A stretch of DNA of 64,000 nt, from positions 1 to 64,000 of the forward strand of contig JAFTDD010000014.1 in assembly GCA_017454355.1 (NCBI GenBank), read 5' to 3'. This stretch comes from Muribaculaceae bacterium. GTDB lineage: Bacteria > Bacteroidota > Bacteroidia > Bacteroidales > Muribaculaceae. Under the pieces are notes generated by a model that saw only the letters and a list, made by a program, of their open reading frames with translations, had not been told where the DNA came from and did no database searches. Positions within the stretch are counted from its first letter, which is position 1. Every line of letters starts with the position of its first letter. Below, piece by piece: positions 17,603 to 25,975 of the stretch. Made by a program: the position numbers and the translations under genes.

Positions 17603-19123
17603 TTACGGCTGGTGTTGCGGGCGCAGCAAGTCGTTGACGGTCTTCACGGGGTTGAATGTCTCGATGGGAACCTCAACAAACAGCGTGTTCCAGTCGCTCA
17701 TCGAGCCGTTCCACAAGCCCGGCAACTCGAGTGCCAGCAGCGTCGTGCCGCCCTTGCTCTTCTCACTGATAAGGCCGGTGTCGGGGTCGACAAACTTCTT
17801 CAAGTCAAACTTCTCGCCCTTGTAGTTGCGGATGTAGCACACCAGATCAACGGGGTTGAAGTGAGTGCCGCCTTTCATCATCTCCACGGCGGCCGCATCA
17901 TCGGGATTGATTTGGGCTGCCTCAAGGATTTGCGGTGAATAACTGCCGTCGGCGTTATAGGCCAGATACGGGCCTCCGCCCGGCTCGCCCTCGTTGCGCA
18001 CCATGCCACACACGCGGATGGGGCGATCGAGTTTGCCGCGCAAATAGGCTGCCAGTTCGTCATCACTCATCGTGGCCGTGGCGGGATTTACAGTGCAGAG
18101 GGTTTGCTCCACAAAACGCAGGATGTCCTTCAACTGTTCCGGAGTCGCGCCGCCGTCGAGTGTGGTAAGATGCTCCGTAATCTGTCGCTGAGCCTCGATG
18201 AGTACGCCGCCAATCACTTTTTTATAGCGCGTGGTCACCGAGCGGCGCGACTGTGGCACCACGTTGTCGATGTTCTTGATAAAGATTACACTGGCCTCGC
18301 GCTCGCCCAGGTTCTCCAGCAGCGCGCCGTGGCCGGCCGGACGCAACACCAGATTGCCGTCTTTGTCGCGATAGGGAGTGCCGTCGGCGTTGGCGGCGAG
18401 GGTGTCGGTGCTCGCTTTCTGCTCGCTCATCGTGACGTTGAACGTCACACCCCACACCTTCTCCATCAGCGGCAGCGAGCGGTCAAGTAACGCCTTGAAC
18501 GCGCCGCGGTGCTCGGGACTCACCGTGAAGTGAAGGTCAACATTGCGCTCTGCGTCGGCGGCATACTGCGCGCCTTCCTCTAGATGTTCCTCCACCGGCG
18601 TGTGGGGCAGGCCGGTGGCCATGTGGAACTGAAGCAAGCCCTTGGGCATGGCGCCGTAGTTGAGGCCGTCCGCGTCGAGCAGGGCGCGCGCCACATCAGC
18701 GGCACGGCCATCGGTGATGAGTTGCTTGGCACCGTTGTCAAACATTCGCTTGCAGGCCGCATTGAGCGCGGCATAGAAGGCAAAGTGGTGGATGCCGTCA
18801 ACAAAGGCGTGCTCAAAGTCGGTTTCCGGCTCATTGCGGCCGCTCTCGACAAAAGCAAACAGGTTCTTGAACATGCGGCTGGCGGCGCCGCTGGCGGGCA
18901 CAAATTTCTCAATCGTGCCTCCGCTCTGCTGGTAGGCCTTCCACAGGTTGATAAGGCGCGTCTCGTCACGTTGCGACAAGCGCAAGATACCGTGGCCAAC
19001 GGTGGCGGCGGCCTCCAGGCGCAGCCATGGGAAGCCTTTGGCGAAGCGGTCGAGTTGGCCCTGAGCCGTCTCGGCACTGATGCCGCGTGACTGCAACATC
19101 TCTAAGTCTTTCTGGTTAAGCAT
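17603..19123 (-). CDS. DUF4301 family protein
   Basis: A 506-residue cytoplasmic protein recognised as the Bacteroidota-restricted DUF4301 family. KFVPASGAASRMFK (about residues 73-86) resembles the glycine-rich nucleotide-binding start of sugar nucleotidyltransferases, which hints at, but does not prove, an NDP-sugar enzyme. The other conserved blocks are not known to me functionally. Short TTAGTCG repeats flank it on both sides (17570-17600 and 19131-19160). Confidence 0.8.
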   Translation of the reverse strand: MLNQKDLEMLQSRGISAETAQGQLDRFAKGFPWLRLEAAATVGHGILRLSQRDETRLINLWKAYQQSGGTIEKFVPASGAASRMFKNLFAFVESGRNEPETDFEHAFVDGIHHFAFYAALNAACKRMFDNGAKQLITDGRAADVARALLDADGLNYGAMPKGLLQFHMATGLPHTPVEEHLEEGAQYAADAERNVDLHFTVSPEHRGAFKALLDRSLPLMEKVWGVTFNVTMSEQKASTDTLAANADGTPYRDKDGNLVLRPAGHGALLENLGEREASVIFIKNIDNVVPQSRRSVTTRYKKVIGGVLIEAQRQITEHLTTLDGGATPEQLKDILRFVEQTLCTVNPATATMSDDELAAYLRGKLDRPIRVCGMVRNEGEPGGGPYLAYNADGSYSPQILEAAQINPDDAAAVEMMKGGTHFNPVDLVCYIRNYKGEKFDLKKFVDPDTGLISEKSKGGTTLLALELPGLWNGSMSDWNTLFVEVPIETFNPVKTVNDLLRPQHQP

Positions 19124-19157
19124 AGTATTAAGTTATTAGTCGTTAGTCGGTTAGTCG

Positions 19158-19652
19158 TTAGAAGTTGTAAGTGGCGCCAATGGTGAACACGCCCTGGTCG
19201 ATTTTGCGCTCGATGGTGTGGCGGTATTCTATCAAGGCGCTGATATGGTCGGTGATTGCAAATTGCGCTCCGATACCCAGATTGAGACCCATGTGGTTCT
19301 TCTCGTCCTTTTCAAGACCGTCATGAGCGTCCTCATTCATCATAGTGTAGTTCAAACCGGCAAGCGGATAAAGGTACAGACGGTTTTGCCACAAGTTCAC
19401 CATATAGTGGGCGTTCAGGTTGATGTCCCAAGCCTTCTTGTAGTCGTGCTTGGTGAAGTAGTTCACCGTCAGTTCGCCGCGGAAGTGCTTGGGGAAAGTG
19501 TACTGGCCGCGGATGCCGAAGCCGAAACTCTTTGTGAGGCTGCCATAATTGAGGTTCACGCCGGCTGCGAAAGTGCCGCTCTCGCCCGGGTCAGCGCTTG
19601 CGGCGCCAATGCCAAGTATGGCCGCGCAAATCAATGCAATAAATTTCTTCAT
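19158..19652 (-). CDS. Small outer-membrane beta-barrel protein
   Basis: A 164-residue protein with a signal peptide ([20 protein letters not shown]), alternating polar and aromatic strands, and a C-terminal phenylalanine (GATYNF), the signature needed for beta-barrel insertion. It is about the size of an eight-stranded OmpA/OmpX-like barrel. No ligand or enzymatic motif is visible. Confidence 0.82.
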   Translation of the reverse strand: MKKFIALICAAILGIGAASADPGESGTFAAGVNLNYGSLTKSFGFGIRGQYTFPKHFRGELTVNYFTKHDYKKAWDINLNAHYMVNLWQNRLYLYPLAGLNYTMMNEDAHDGLEKDEKNHMGLNLGIGAQFAITDHISALIEYRHTIERKIDQGVFTIGATYNF

Positions 19653-19700
19653 TTTGTTGAGTATTAATTTGTTGAGTTATTTGCTCGATTGTTCAAACCA

Positions 19701-19730
19701 CAAATTTACTAATTTTTTGTCAACCTACAA
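19701..19730 (-). promoter_or_regulatory. TTG / TAAATTTG promoter of the beta-barrel gene
   Basis: Minus-strand TAAATTTG (19701-19708) with TTG (19728-19730) 19 nt upstream; 48 nt ahead of the start codon. Confidence 0.65.
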
Positions 19731-19791
19731 CCCCCCGACGCCGTTTTTTTGCGATTGCGGCGTTTTGGCAGTATTAAGCGCTCTTGTAGCG

Positions 19792-19843
19792 TGTCAATTT
19801 GTCAGTAATTGGCGGGTGTGTCAGTTGTGGCACGTCTGTTGCT
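19792..19843 (+). promoter_or_regulatory. Sigma-54-like promoter with TGTCA repeats upstream of dnaK
   Basis: TGGCACGTCTGTTGCT (19828-19843) matches the sigma-54 -24/-12 consensus, with GG and GC exactly 10 nt apart. Three TGTCA boxes lie just upstream at 19792, 19800 and 19819, suggesting an activator or heat-shock regulator site. No TAnnTTTG box is seen before dnaK. The predicted transcript would start near 19854, leaving a leader of about 75 nt. Confidence 0.7.
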
Positions 19844-19929
19844 TAACACGGGTGACCGCGTTCGTCAGTGGCGATGCGGTCAGAACAACATTATTTATTA
19901 ACTCGACAAAAAACAAAAACTATACTATT

Positions 19930-21846
19930 ATGGGTAAGATTATTGGTATTGACCTGGGCACGACTAATTCGTGCGTATCGGTTCTCGAGGGCACCAACCC
20001 CGTGGTGATTCCCAACAGTGAGGGCCGCAACACCACCCCGAGCGTGGTGGCTTTCAAGGACAACGGCGAGCGCATTGTGGGCGACCCTGCAAAGCGTCAG
20101 GCGATTATGAACCCGACGGGCACTGTGTTCTCCATCAAGCGCTTCATGGGTGAGCAGTTCAACAACGTCACCGGCGATGTAAACCGTATGCCATATAAGG
20201 TCGTTGACAATGGCGCCGGTCAACCCCGTGTACTCATCGGCGACCGCCAGTACACGCCGCAGGAAATCTCGGCAATGATTCTCCAAAAGATGAAAAAGAC
20301 CGCCGAGGACTATCTGGGCACCTCAGTCGACGAGGCTGTCATCACTGTGCCGGCCTACTTCAACGATGCTCAACGTAAGGCCACCAAGGAAGCCGGAGAG
20401 ATTGCCGGTCTCAAGGTGCAGCGTATTATCAACGAGCCTACGGCCGCCGCGTTGGCCTACGGCCTCGACAAGGAGAGCGACGACAAGAATATCGCCGTGT
20501 TTGACTTGGGTGGCGGCACATTTGATATTTCGATTCTGAACATCAGCGGCAACATCATCGAGGTGAAGTCGACCAACGGTGATACCCATCTGGGTGGCGA
20601 CGACTTTGACCAGCGCATCATCAACTGGCTGGCCGAGGAGTTCCAGAATGACAACCCCGGCATCGACCTGCGCCGTGACCCGATGGCCATGCAGCGCCTT
20701 AAGGAGGCTGCCGAGAAGGCCAAGATTGAGTTGTCCAGTTCAACCAGCACCGAGATTAACCTGCCCTACATCATGCAGGTTGACATGATGCCGAAGCACT
20801 TGGTGAAGACCCTGAGCCGTGCCAAGTTTGAGCAACTCTGCGATGACCTGATTCAGGCTACGATGGAGCCTTGCCGCAAGGCCTTGAGCGACGCCGGTCT
20901 CTCCACCGGCGAGATTAACGAGGTTATTCTCGTGGGTGGCTCAACTCGTATCCCCGCCATCCAGCAGATGGTCGAGAAGTTCTTCGGCAAGGCACCGAGC
21001 AAGGGTGTCAACCCCGATGAGGTGGTCGCCGTAGGTGCCGCTATCCAGGGTGGTGTGATTACCGGCGAGGTGAAGGATGTGTTGCTGCTTGACGTTGTGC
21101 CCCTCTCGGTGGGTATCGAGACTCTGGGCGGCGTGATGACCAAGTTGATTGATGCCAACACCACCATCCCGACCCACAAGAGTCAGGTGTTCAGCACCGC
21201 TTCTGACAACCAGCCCGAGGTGGAAATCCATGTGCTGCAGGGTGAGCGCCCCATGGCGCGCGACTGCAAGACGCTGGGCCGCTTCCACCTGGATGGCATC
21301 GCCCCCGCGCCGCGTGGCATCCCGCAGATTGAGGTGAGTTTTGACATCGACGCAAACGGCATCATGAACGTCAGCGCCAAGGACAAGGCCACCGGCAAGG
21401 AACAGAGCATCCGTATCGAGGCTTCAAGCGGTCTGACCGACGAGGAGATCAAGCGCATGAAGGCCGAGGCCGAGGCAAACGCCGCTGCCGACGCCCGCGA
21501 GCGCGAGCGCATCGACAAGATTAACGAGGCCGACGCCCTCATCTTCCAGACCGAGAAGACCCTCAAGGAGAACGGCGACAAGTTGCCGGCCGACCTCAAG
21601 AGCAAGATTGAGGACGCCCTCAACAAACTCCGTGAGGCTCACAAGGCGCAGGACCTCACCGCCATCGACACCGCCAGCAAGGAACTCACCGAACTCTTCC
21701 AGACGATGTATCAGCAGGCGCAGGCTGCGCAAGGCGGTCAGCCCGCTGGCAACCCCTTCGGCGGCCAGAACCCCTTCGGCGGCCAGCAAGGCGGTCAGGG
21801 CGGCAACGACGGTCCGCAAGACGTCCCCTTTGAGGAGGTGAAGTAA
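19930..21846 (+). CDS. dnaK: Molecular chaperone DnaK (Hsp70)
   Basis: A 638-residue Hsp70. It starts at the ATG giving [18 protein letters not shown]; a longer open frame back to 19549 runs antisense through the beta-barrel gene and is rejected. The ATPase phosphate loops ([29 protein letters not shown]), the [15 protein letters not shown] linker and a Gly/Gln-rich C-terminal tail ending PFEEVK are all present. It stands alone, without grpE or dnaJ. Confidence 0.98.
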   Translation: MGKIIGIDLGTTNSCVSVLEGTNPVVIPNSEGRNTTPSVVAFKDNGERIVGDPAKRQAIMNPTGTVFSIKRFMGEQFNNVTGDVNRMPYKVVDNGAGQPRVLIGDRQYTPQEISAMILQKMKKTAEDYLGTSVDEAVITVPAYFNDAQRKATKEAGEIAGLKVQRIINEPTAAALAYGLDKESDDKNIAVFDLGGGTFDISILNISGNIIEVKSTNGDTHLGGDDFDQRIINWLAEEFQNDNPGIDLRRDPMAMQRLKEAAEKAKIELSSSTSTEINLPYIMQVDMMPKHLVKTLSRAKFEQLCDDLIQATMEPCRKALSDAGLSTGEINEVILVGGSTRIPAIQQMVEKFFGKAPSKGVNPDEVVAVGAAIQGGVITGEVKDVLLLDVVPLSVGIETLGGVMTKLIDANTTIPTHKSQVFSTASDNQPEVEIHVLQGERPMARDCKTLGRFHLDGIAPAPRGIPQIEVSFDIDANGIMNVSAKDKATGKEQSIRIEASSGLTDEEIKRMKAEAEANAAADARERERIDKINEADALIFQTEKTLKENGDKLPADLKSKIEDALNKLREAHKAQDLTAIDTASKELTELFQTMYQQAQAAQGGQPAGNPFGGQNPFGGQQGGQGGNDGPQDVPFEEVK

Positions 21847-21870
21847 GTGAGATAATCATTTCAATACACC

Positions 21871-21909
21871 GCGCCTCGGCCCGTACCAACGGACCGAGGC
21901 GCTCTTTTT
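21871..21909 (+). terminator. dnaK terminator
   Basis: A strong GC stem, GCGCCTCGGCCCGT against ACGGACCGAGGCGC (21871-21902), followed by TCTTTTTC, 24 nt after the dnaK stop. Confidence 0.88.
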
Positions 21910-21939
21910 CTCCCGGCGCCTGCCCAGCCGCGTAGATAA

Positions 21940-22052
21940 AATGATTGTTCTGAGAAATGTAGGGGCAGAATTTATTCTGCCCGTTTGCGGCAGGCGGGCA
22001 GAATTTATTCTGCCCCTACAAGCAACCGCTTATTATTAAGATGATTATCAAT
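21940..22052. repeat. ~113-bp dispersed element, copy 1
   Basis: The core (21958-22020) is a palindrome beginning TGTAGGGGCAGAATTTATTC. The match to the reverse complement of 59353-59465 extends well beyond it, including TTCTGAGAAATG on one side and AATAAGCGGTT and GATTATCAATCAC on the other. That extent is more than a shared hairpin and suggests a mobile or duplicated unit. Related shorter palindromes: 59541-59605 and a fragment at 34414-34430. Confidence 0.8.
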
Positions 22053-22057
22053 CACTT

Positions 22058-22975
22058 TTACATTAAGTTTGGTCCGCCGGTCGCGGTCCCGGCCGGGGAG
22101 GAGGCTATTGTCGATAGTTGGGCTTTGATAGTGGCGATGTGACTGCGGGAGACGGGCACTGTCTCGTCGCAGTGGCGCATGGCCAGCCTCATATTGCCGC
22201 CGCTTGAGGTGACTTGCTCAACCTGACTCAAGTTGACAAGAAAAGCGCGGTGGCAACGCACTACCATAGGATAGTCGCGCAGCGCATCCTCAATCTGCTT
22301 GGAGGTGGCGCGCAACATGTCGCCCCGCACCTTGCCGGCGCTGCAATAGCACACCTTCACATAGTTGCCCACAGCCTCCACAAAGAGCAAATCATTCACG
22401 TTGAGAGTCACCGTGTCGCTCGTGCTGCCGGTGAGGGTGATAGTGGAAGACGCTCCTGCTTCGCCACTCAATGAATATGGAGCGTCAGGTACAGACTGGA
22501 GGGCGAGGTTGAGCGCTTTCACCTCACGCAGTTCCGCCTCAAGGTAGCGGCTGCGGAATTTAAAACGCCAATAGAGACCGATGGCAAATGAGCAAAACGC
22601 GATGATCAGTACCGTTTGGCCGATGCCTCTTACCGATAGCGGATCGGGCAAACCGGCCGTCGTCATCGGCAAATGCAGATAAGCACACATCATAATTGCC
22701 TCTATTGGTGAGTTGATGAGTTGGAACCGCAAGTTGCGCTTGATGATGTAATCGACTCCGTGGTCAAGCGAGGCGGGCATGCCCACAATGTGCCTCATAA
22801 TGGCCTCGGTGAGGTAACACACACCCACGCCCAGTATCCACACGACGAGCAGATGCACGTATAGCATTGTCGCCAAGCCATCCATGCCGAGAGGCTTAAA
22901 CACGGCAAATGCCAGGCAGGTGAACCCCACGCTGACGGCACGCACGGTCAATGTTTCTTTCCAACTGTTGCTCAT
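22058..22975 (-). CDS. Membrane-linked LytTR DNA-binding regulator
   Basis: A 305-residue protein with about four transmembrane helices in the N-terminal 160 residues and a LytTR DNA-binding domain at the end (about 195-295: VNDLLFVEAVGNYVKV, then MVVRCHRAFLVNLSQV). I use the ATG at 22975 (MSNSWKE) because the promoter element at 22984-22991 lies inside the longer open frame that begins at 23017. Such proteins usually sense a membrane or ligand signal without a kinase partner. It is divergent from the outer-membrane receptor-like gene, which is an obvious candidate target (inference). Confidence 0.85.
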   Translation of the reverse strand: MSNSWKETLTVRAVSVGFTCLAFAVFKPLGMDGLATMLYVHLLVVWILGVGVCYLTEAIMRHIVGMPASLDHGVDYIIKRNLRFQLINSPIEAIMMCAYLHLPMTTAGLPDPLSVRGIGQTVLIIAFCSFAIGLYWRFKFRSRYLEAELREVKALNLALQSVPDAPYSLSGEAGASSTITLTGSTSDTVTLNVNDLLFVEAVGNYVKVCYCSAGKVRGDMLRATSKQIEDALRDYPMVVRCHRAFLVNLSQVEQVTSSGGNMRLAMRHCDETVPVSRSHIATIKAQLSTIASSPAGTATGGPNLM

Positions 22976-22983
22976 AATAAGCG

Positions 22984-22991
22984 CAAAGGTA
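22984..22991 (-). promoter_or_regulatory. TACCTTTG -7 element of the LytTR gene
   Basis: A minus-strand TAnnTTTG match 8 nt upstream of the chosen ATG, giving a very short leader and fixing the start at 22975. Confidence 0.6.
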
Positions 22992-23049
22992 GTATTATTT
23001 TTCAAAAATAACGCCATTCGTCACAGAATTGTGCCGAATATCCCACTAA

Positions 23050-23081
23050 TTTGTATGAGCCGACCATCGTAACTAATTTTG
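23050..23081 (+). promoter_or_regulatory. TTTG / TAATTTTG promoter of the receptor-like gene
   Basis: TTTG (23050-23053) and TAATTTTG (23074-23081) are separated by 20 nt. This places transcription start near 23088 and supports the ATG at 23111 over the one at 23051. Confidence 0.7.
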
Positions 23082-23110
23082 CCGCGTCAACAAAAATCGA
23101 AAAATTAACG

Positions 23111-25477
23111 ATGGAAAGAATTAAAATCAGATTAGCGGCGATTGTCGCCGTAGTGATGACGATGCAGGCGGCGGCGTGGGCTGCCCCGGCGGATGTGCAA
23201 GGACGTGTGGTGGACGCGCGCGGTGAGGCCATGCCGTTTGTTAATGTGGTGTTGCTGTCGTTGCCGGATAGCGCCATGGTGCAAGGTACGGTGACGGACG
23301 AGGCCGGAGTGTTCCACATTGCGGCCGGCATGGACAACCGCGTGTTGAGGTTGTCAAGCATCGGTTACAAGACTTTATATGTCGACAGCCTGCCATTCGG
23401 CCCTCTCACAATGGAGGAGGACGCGCAGTTGCTTGGTGAGATAGTAGTGAAGAGCCCATTGCCGAAGACTCACGTCAAGGGCGACGCGATGCGCACCACT
23501 GTCGAGGGTACCATCCTCGAAAAGACCGGCACGGTGAGCGACGCGCTGGCCTACATCCCCTCGGTCGAGGCCGAGCGCGACGGCGCGGTGAAGGTGCTCG
23601 GCCGCGGTGATGCTGAGGTGTACATCAACGGACGCCGCGTGCAAGATATCAAGGAGTTGTCGCGCCTGCGTTCCGACCAGATACAATATGTAGATGTGGT
23701 GCAGAACCCCGGTGCCCGTTACGCGGCATCGGTCAAGGCGGTGGTGCGCATCACGCTCAAGAAGTCGCAGGGCGACGGCTTCAGTTTTCAAGAATACGTG
23801 GGCGCGATGTACCAGTATGGTTTCACAATCACCAACAATCTTGACGTGAACTACCGCACGGGCGGCCTGGACGTGACCGCCTCGCTGTGGGCCGGCCGAT
23901 ATGGCCACTCCAAGTCGTTGCAGGACAACGATCTGCTGTACTACGTGGGTGCCGACCGCTACGACGCGATTAGCACCCAAGAGTCGAAAACCATATGGAA
24001 AGGGTGGTCGCCGCAACTGCAACTCAACTATATGGTTAACGAAAATCACAGTTTCGGCGCTTTCTATAAGTATGACCGTCATCCCAAAGGCAGTTTCAAC
24101 GGCTGGTTTAACACCGACAACTACCGTAACGGCGTGTTCACCGAGCGCTCCGAGAGTGACATCACGCAGGAAGACAGTTTCGATAAGCACATTTTTAACG
24201 TCTATTATACAGGCAAGGTGAACCGCCTGAGCATCGACTTGAATGTTGACGGCCTGTTTGATGACACACGTTCGCCGGGCAACACACGCGAGACGACGCT
24301 GCCTGCCGACGGCGCGGCAATCGAGCGCGGCATCGAGAGCAACACGACGAGCGGCAACAAATTCTGGGCATCAAAACTCATCTTTGGATGGCAAGTGGGC
24401 AACGGTAACCTCTCGTTTGGCGCCGAGTATTCCCACAACAGCCGCACCGACGCCTACTCATTCACGGCAACCGACGCAGTGCCCGTCACGGCGACCGACA
24501 CCAAGATTAACGAGACGGCCGCGGCGGCATTCGCCGAGTATGGTCACCGCTTCGGCCGCGTGTTTGTGCAGGCCGGACTGCGATATGAGCACTTGTCGAA
24601 CGATTATTACAACTTCGGCGCCAGAGAGAGTGAGGTGTGCCGCAACTACGGCGACTGGTTCCCCACGGCGGTAGTCTCGCTGCCGGTGGGCAAGGTGCAA
24701 CTCTCGTTGTCTTACCGCCGTGACATCGAGCGACCGCATTACTCTAACCTCACCAGTTCAACAATATATATCAACCGTTACACCTACCAGAGCGGTAACC
24801 CTTACCTGCGGCCAACTTATACCCATAGTCTCGTGTTTAACGCCGGTTACAAATGGGCCAACCTGACCGTGAATTATGGCCGCATCAAGGATGCTGTGAC
24901 GATGAGTACCGAGCCGTATCCGGGCGCCGAAGACCCGTTGGTGAGCCTCGTGAGGCCCGTCAATAGCCGTGACGCCTACAATCAGTTGACGCTGATCGCG
25001 TCGGCGCGGCCCACCGTGGGCTGCTGGCATCCCACGTGGAGCGTGGTGTCGATGTTCCAAAACTACAAGTCACTCACAGCCGCCGGCTCGACTATTACCC
25101 TCAATCGTCCGTGGGTGATGCTCGATTGGAAGAACGTTATCGAGTTGCCGCATGGCTTCCGCCTCAGCGCCGACTTGCATTGGGCCTCAAAAGGCGAATA
25201 CAATAACTTCCGGCTCACCCGGACGCGTTTCAGCGCCACTGCCGGCGTGCAGCGCGACTTCAGCCTTGACCGCCTGGGCACGCTGACGGCCGACTTGCGG
25301 TGCGTTGACATCTTCAACACCAACCGTACTTCGGCCACAATCTTCGGCCAACGTGACATCACGTCGCGCAATCCCGGCCGTCGCACTTTCATGCTCGACA
25401 TCACGTGGAAGTTCAACGAGGCCCGCTCCAAGTATCGCGGCAGTGGCGCCGGCGACAAGCAGAAGTCTCGAATGTGA
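23111..25477 (+). CDS. TonB-receptor-like outer-membrane beta-barrel protein
   Basis: A 788-residue protein of the OMP_b-brl_3 type. Order: signal peptide (to about residue 25, AAAWA), a CarboxypepD_reg-like beta-sandwich (DVQGRVVDARGEAMPFVNVV), a plug-like region (VKVLGRGDAEVYINGRRVQD), then a long beta-barrel. No clear TonB box was seen, and no SusD partner follows, so it is unlikely to be a classic polysaccharide importer; a regulatory or small-ligand role is possible. Divergent from the LytTR regulator. Confidence 0.85.
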   Translation: MERIKIRLAAIVAVVMTMQAAAWAAPADVQGRVVDARGEAMPFVNVVLLSLPDSAMVQGTVTDEAGVFHIAAGMDNRVLRLSSIGYKTLYVDSLPFGPLTMEEDAQLLGEIVVKSPLPKTHVKGDAMRTTVEGTILEKTGTVSDALAYIPSVEAERDGAVKVLGRGDAEVYINGRRVQDIKELSRLRSDQIQYVDVVQNPGARYAASVKAVVRITLKKSQGDGFSFQEYVGAMYQYGFTITNNLDVNYRTGGLDVTASLWAGRYGHSKSLQDNDLLYYVGADRYDAISTQESKTIWKGWSPQLQLNYMVNENHSFGAFYKYDRHPKGSFNGWFNTDNYRNGVFTERSESDITQEDSFDKHIFNVYYTGKVNRLSIDLNVDGLFDDTRSPGNTRETTLPADGAAIERGIESNTTSGNKFWASKLIFGWQVGNGNLSFGAEYSHNSRTDAYSFTATDAVPVTATDTKINETAAAAFAEYGHRFGRVFVQAGLRYEHLSNDYYNFGARESEVCRNYGDWFPTAVVSLPVGKVQLSLSYRRDIERPHYSNLTSSTIYINRYTYQSGNPYLRPTYTHSLVFNAGYKWANLTVNYGRIKDAVTMSTEPYPGAEDPLVSLVRPVNSRDAYNQLTLIASARPTVGCWHPTWSVVSMFQNYKSLTAAGSTITLNRPWVMLDWKNVIELPHGFRLSADLHWASKGEYNNFRLTRTRFSATAGVQRDFSLDRLGTLTADLRCVDIFNTNRTSATIFGQRDITSRNPGRRTFMLDITWKFNEARSKYRGSGAGDKQKSRM

Positions 25478-25484
25478 CATCACC

Positions 25485-25823
25485 GGAGCCGGCCGGCAAG
25501 ACGCGCCGGCCGGCATCGGTCATCAGTCCGCGACACTCAAGGTCAGCACATCGTTGCTTGTTGAGTTCTGTCCAATGGCTGCCCTTGCGCCTCGGCGATA
25601 AACGCTACGCGAGGCGGCCGTCAGACATTTTCTTCTTTGTGGAATCAATCCAGCCAAAGCACAGCGCCTCTTCCACAATATCAATATAGGCAAGAGCGCT
25701 CCACGTTGGCTTGCGCTTAAGGTAGGCCACCACCCAGCATTCTTTCTCTGTGTTATGGTTCGCGGCGAGCCACGCTCGCAACTGTGCCCGGTCAACAAAT
25801 TCAAGTAGATTGATTATTTCCAT
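25485..25823 (-). pseudogene. YdeI/OmpD-associated family gene with amber stop and lost 3' end
   Basis: From ATG 25823 the frame encodes a clear YdeI-family N-terminus (LLEFVDRAQLRAWLAANHN, then ALCFGWIDSTKKKMSDGRLA). A TAG at 25605-25607 then interrupts it, but the same frame continues with RLSPRRKGSHWTELNKQRC, the next conserved block. Homologues normally have a glutamine there, so one CAG-to-TAG change explains it. Beyond LMTDAGRRVLP the similarity fades and the frame runs into the end of the convergent receptor-like gene, so the C-terminus is also missing. Confidence 0.8.
25488..25514 (+). terminator. GC hairpin after the receptor-like gene
   Basis: Perfect 10-bp arms GCCGGCCGGC (25488-25497 and 25505-25514) around a 7-nt loop, 10 nt after the stop. 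There is no T run, so termination would be factor-dependent or incomplete. Confidence 0.4.
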
Positions 25824-25829
25824 ACACTG

Positions 25830-25837
25830 CAAAAGTA
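25830..25837 (-). promoter_or_regulatory. TACTTTTG -7 element of the YdeI-like pseudogene
   Basis: A minus-strand TAnnTTTG match 6 nt upstream of the pseudogene ATG; the promoter looks intact even though the gene is broken. Confidence 0.5.
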
Positions 25838-25890
25838 ATAAAAAAATCTTAATGCGAGCGTGAAATGAGGTGAGATATTGATATTTTTTG

Positions 25891-25898
25891 TAATTTTG
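25891..25898 (+). promoter_or_regulatory. TAATTTTG -7 element of glgA
   Basis: An exact TAnnTTTG match 77 nt upstream of the chosen glgA start. Confidence 0.55.
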
Positions 25899-25975
25899 CA
25901 GTCTCAATGGCGTGGAAGTCTTCCACGACAGTCCGTCAGCCGTGTGCTGATGGGCGTTCCGCTAAGAAACTGTAT

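Noticed and set aside
19549..19929. Long N-terminal extension of DnaK
   Set aside because: The extension is antisense to the beta-barrel gene and crosses the sigma-54-like promoter; DnaK begins at [10 protein letters not shown].
22976..23017. Longer LytTR protein start
   Set aside because: The promoter element would lie inside the coding sequence; the ATG at 22975 fits a short leader.
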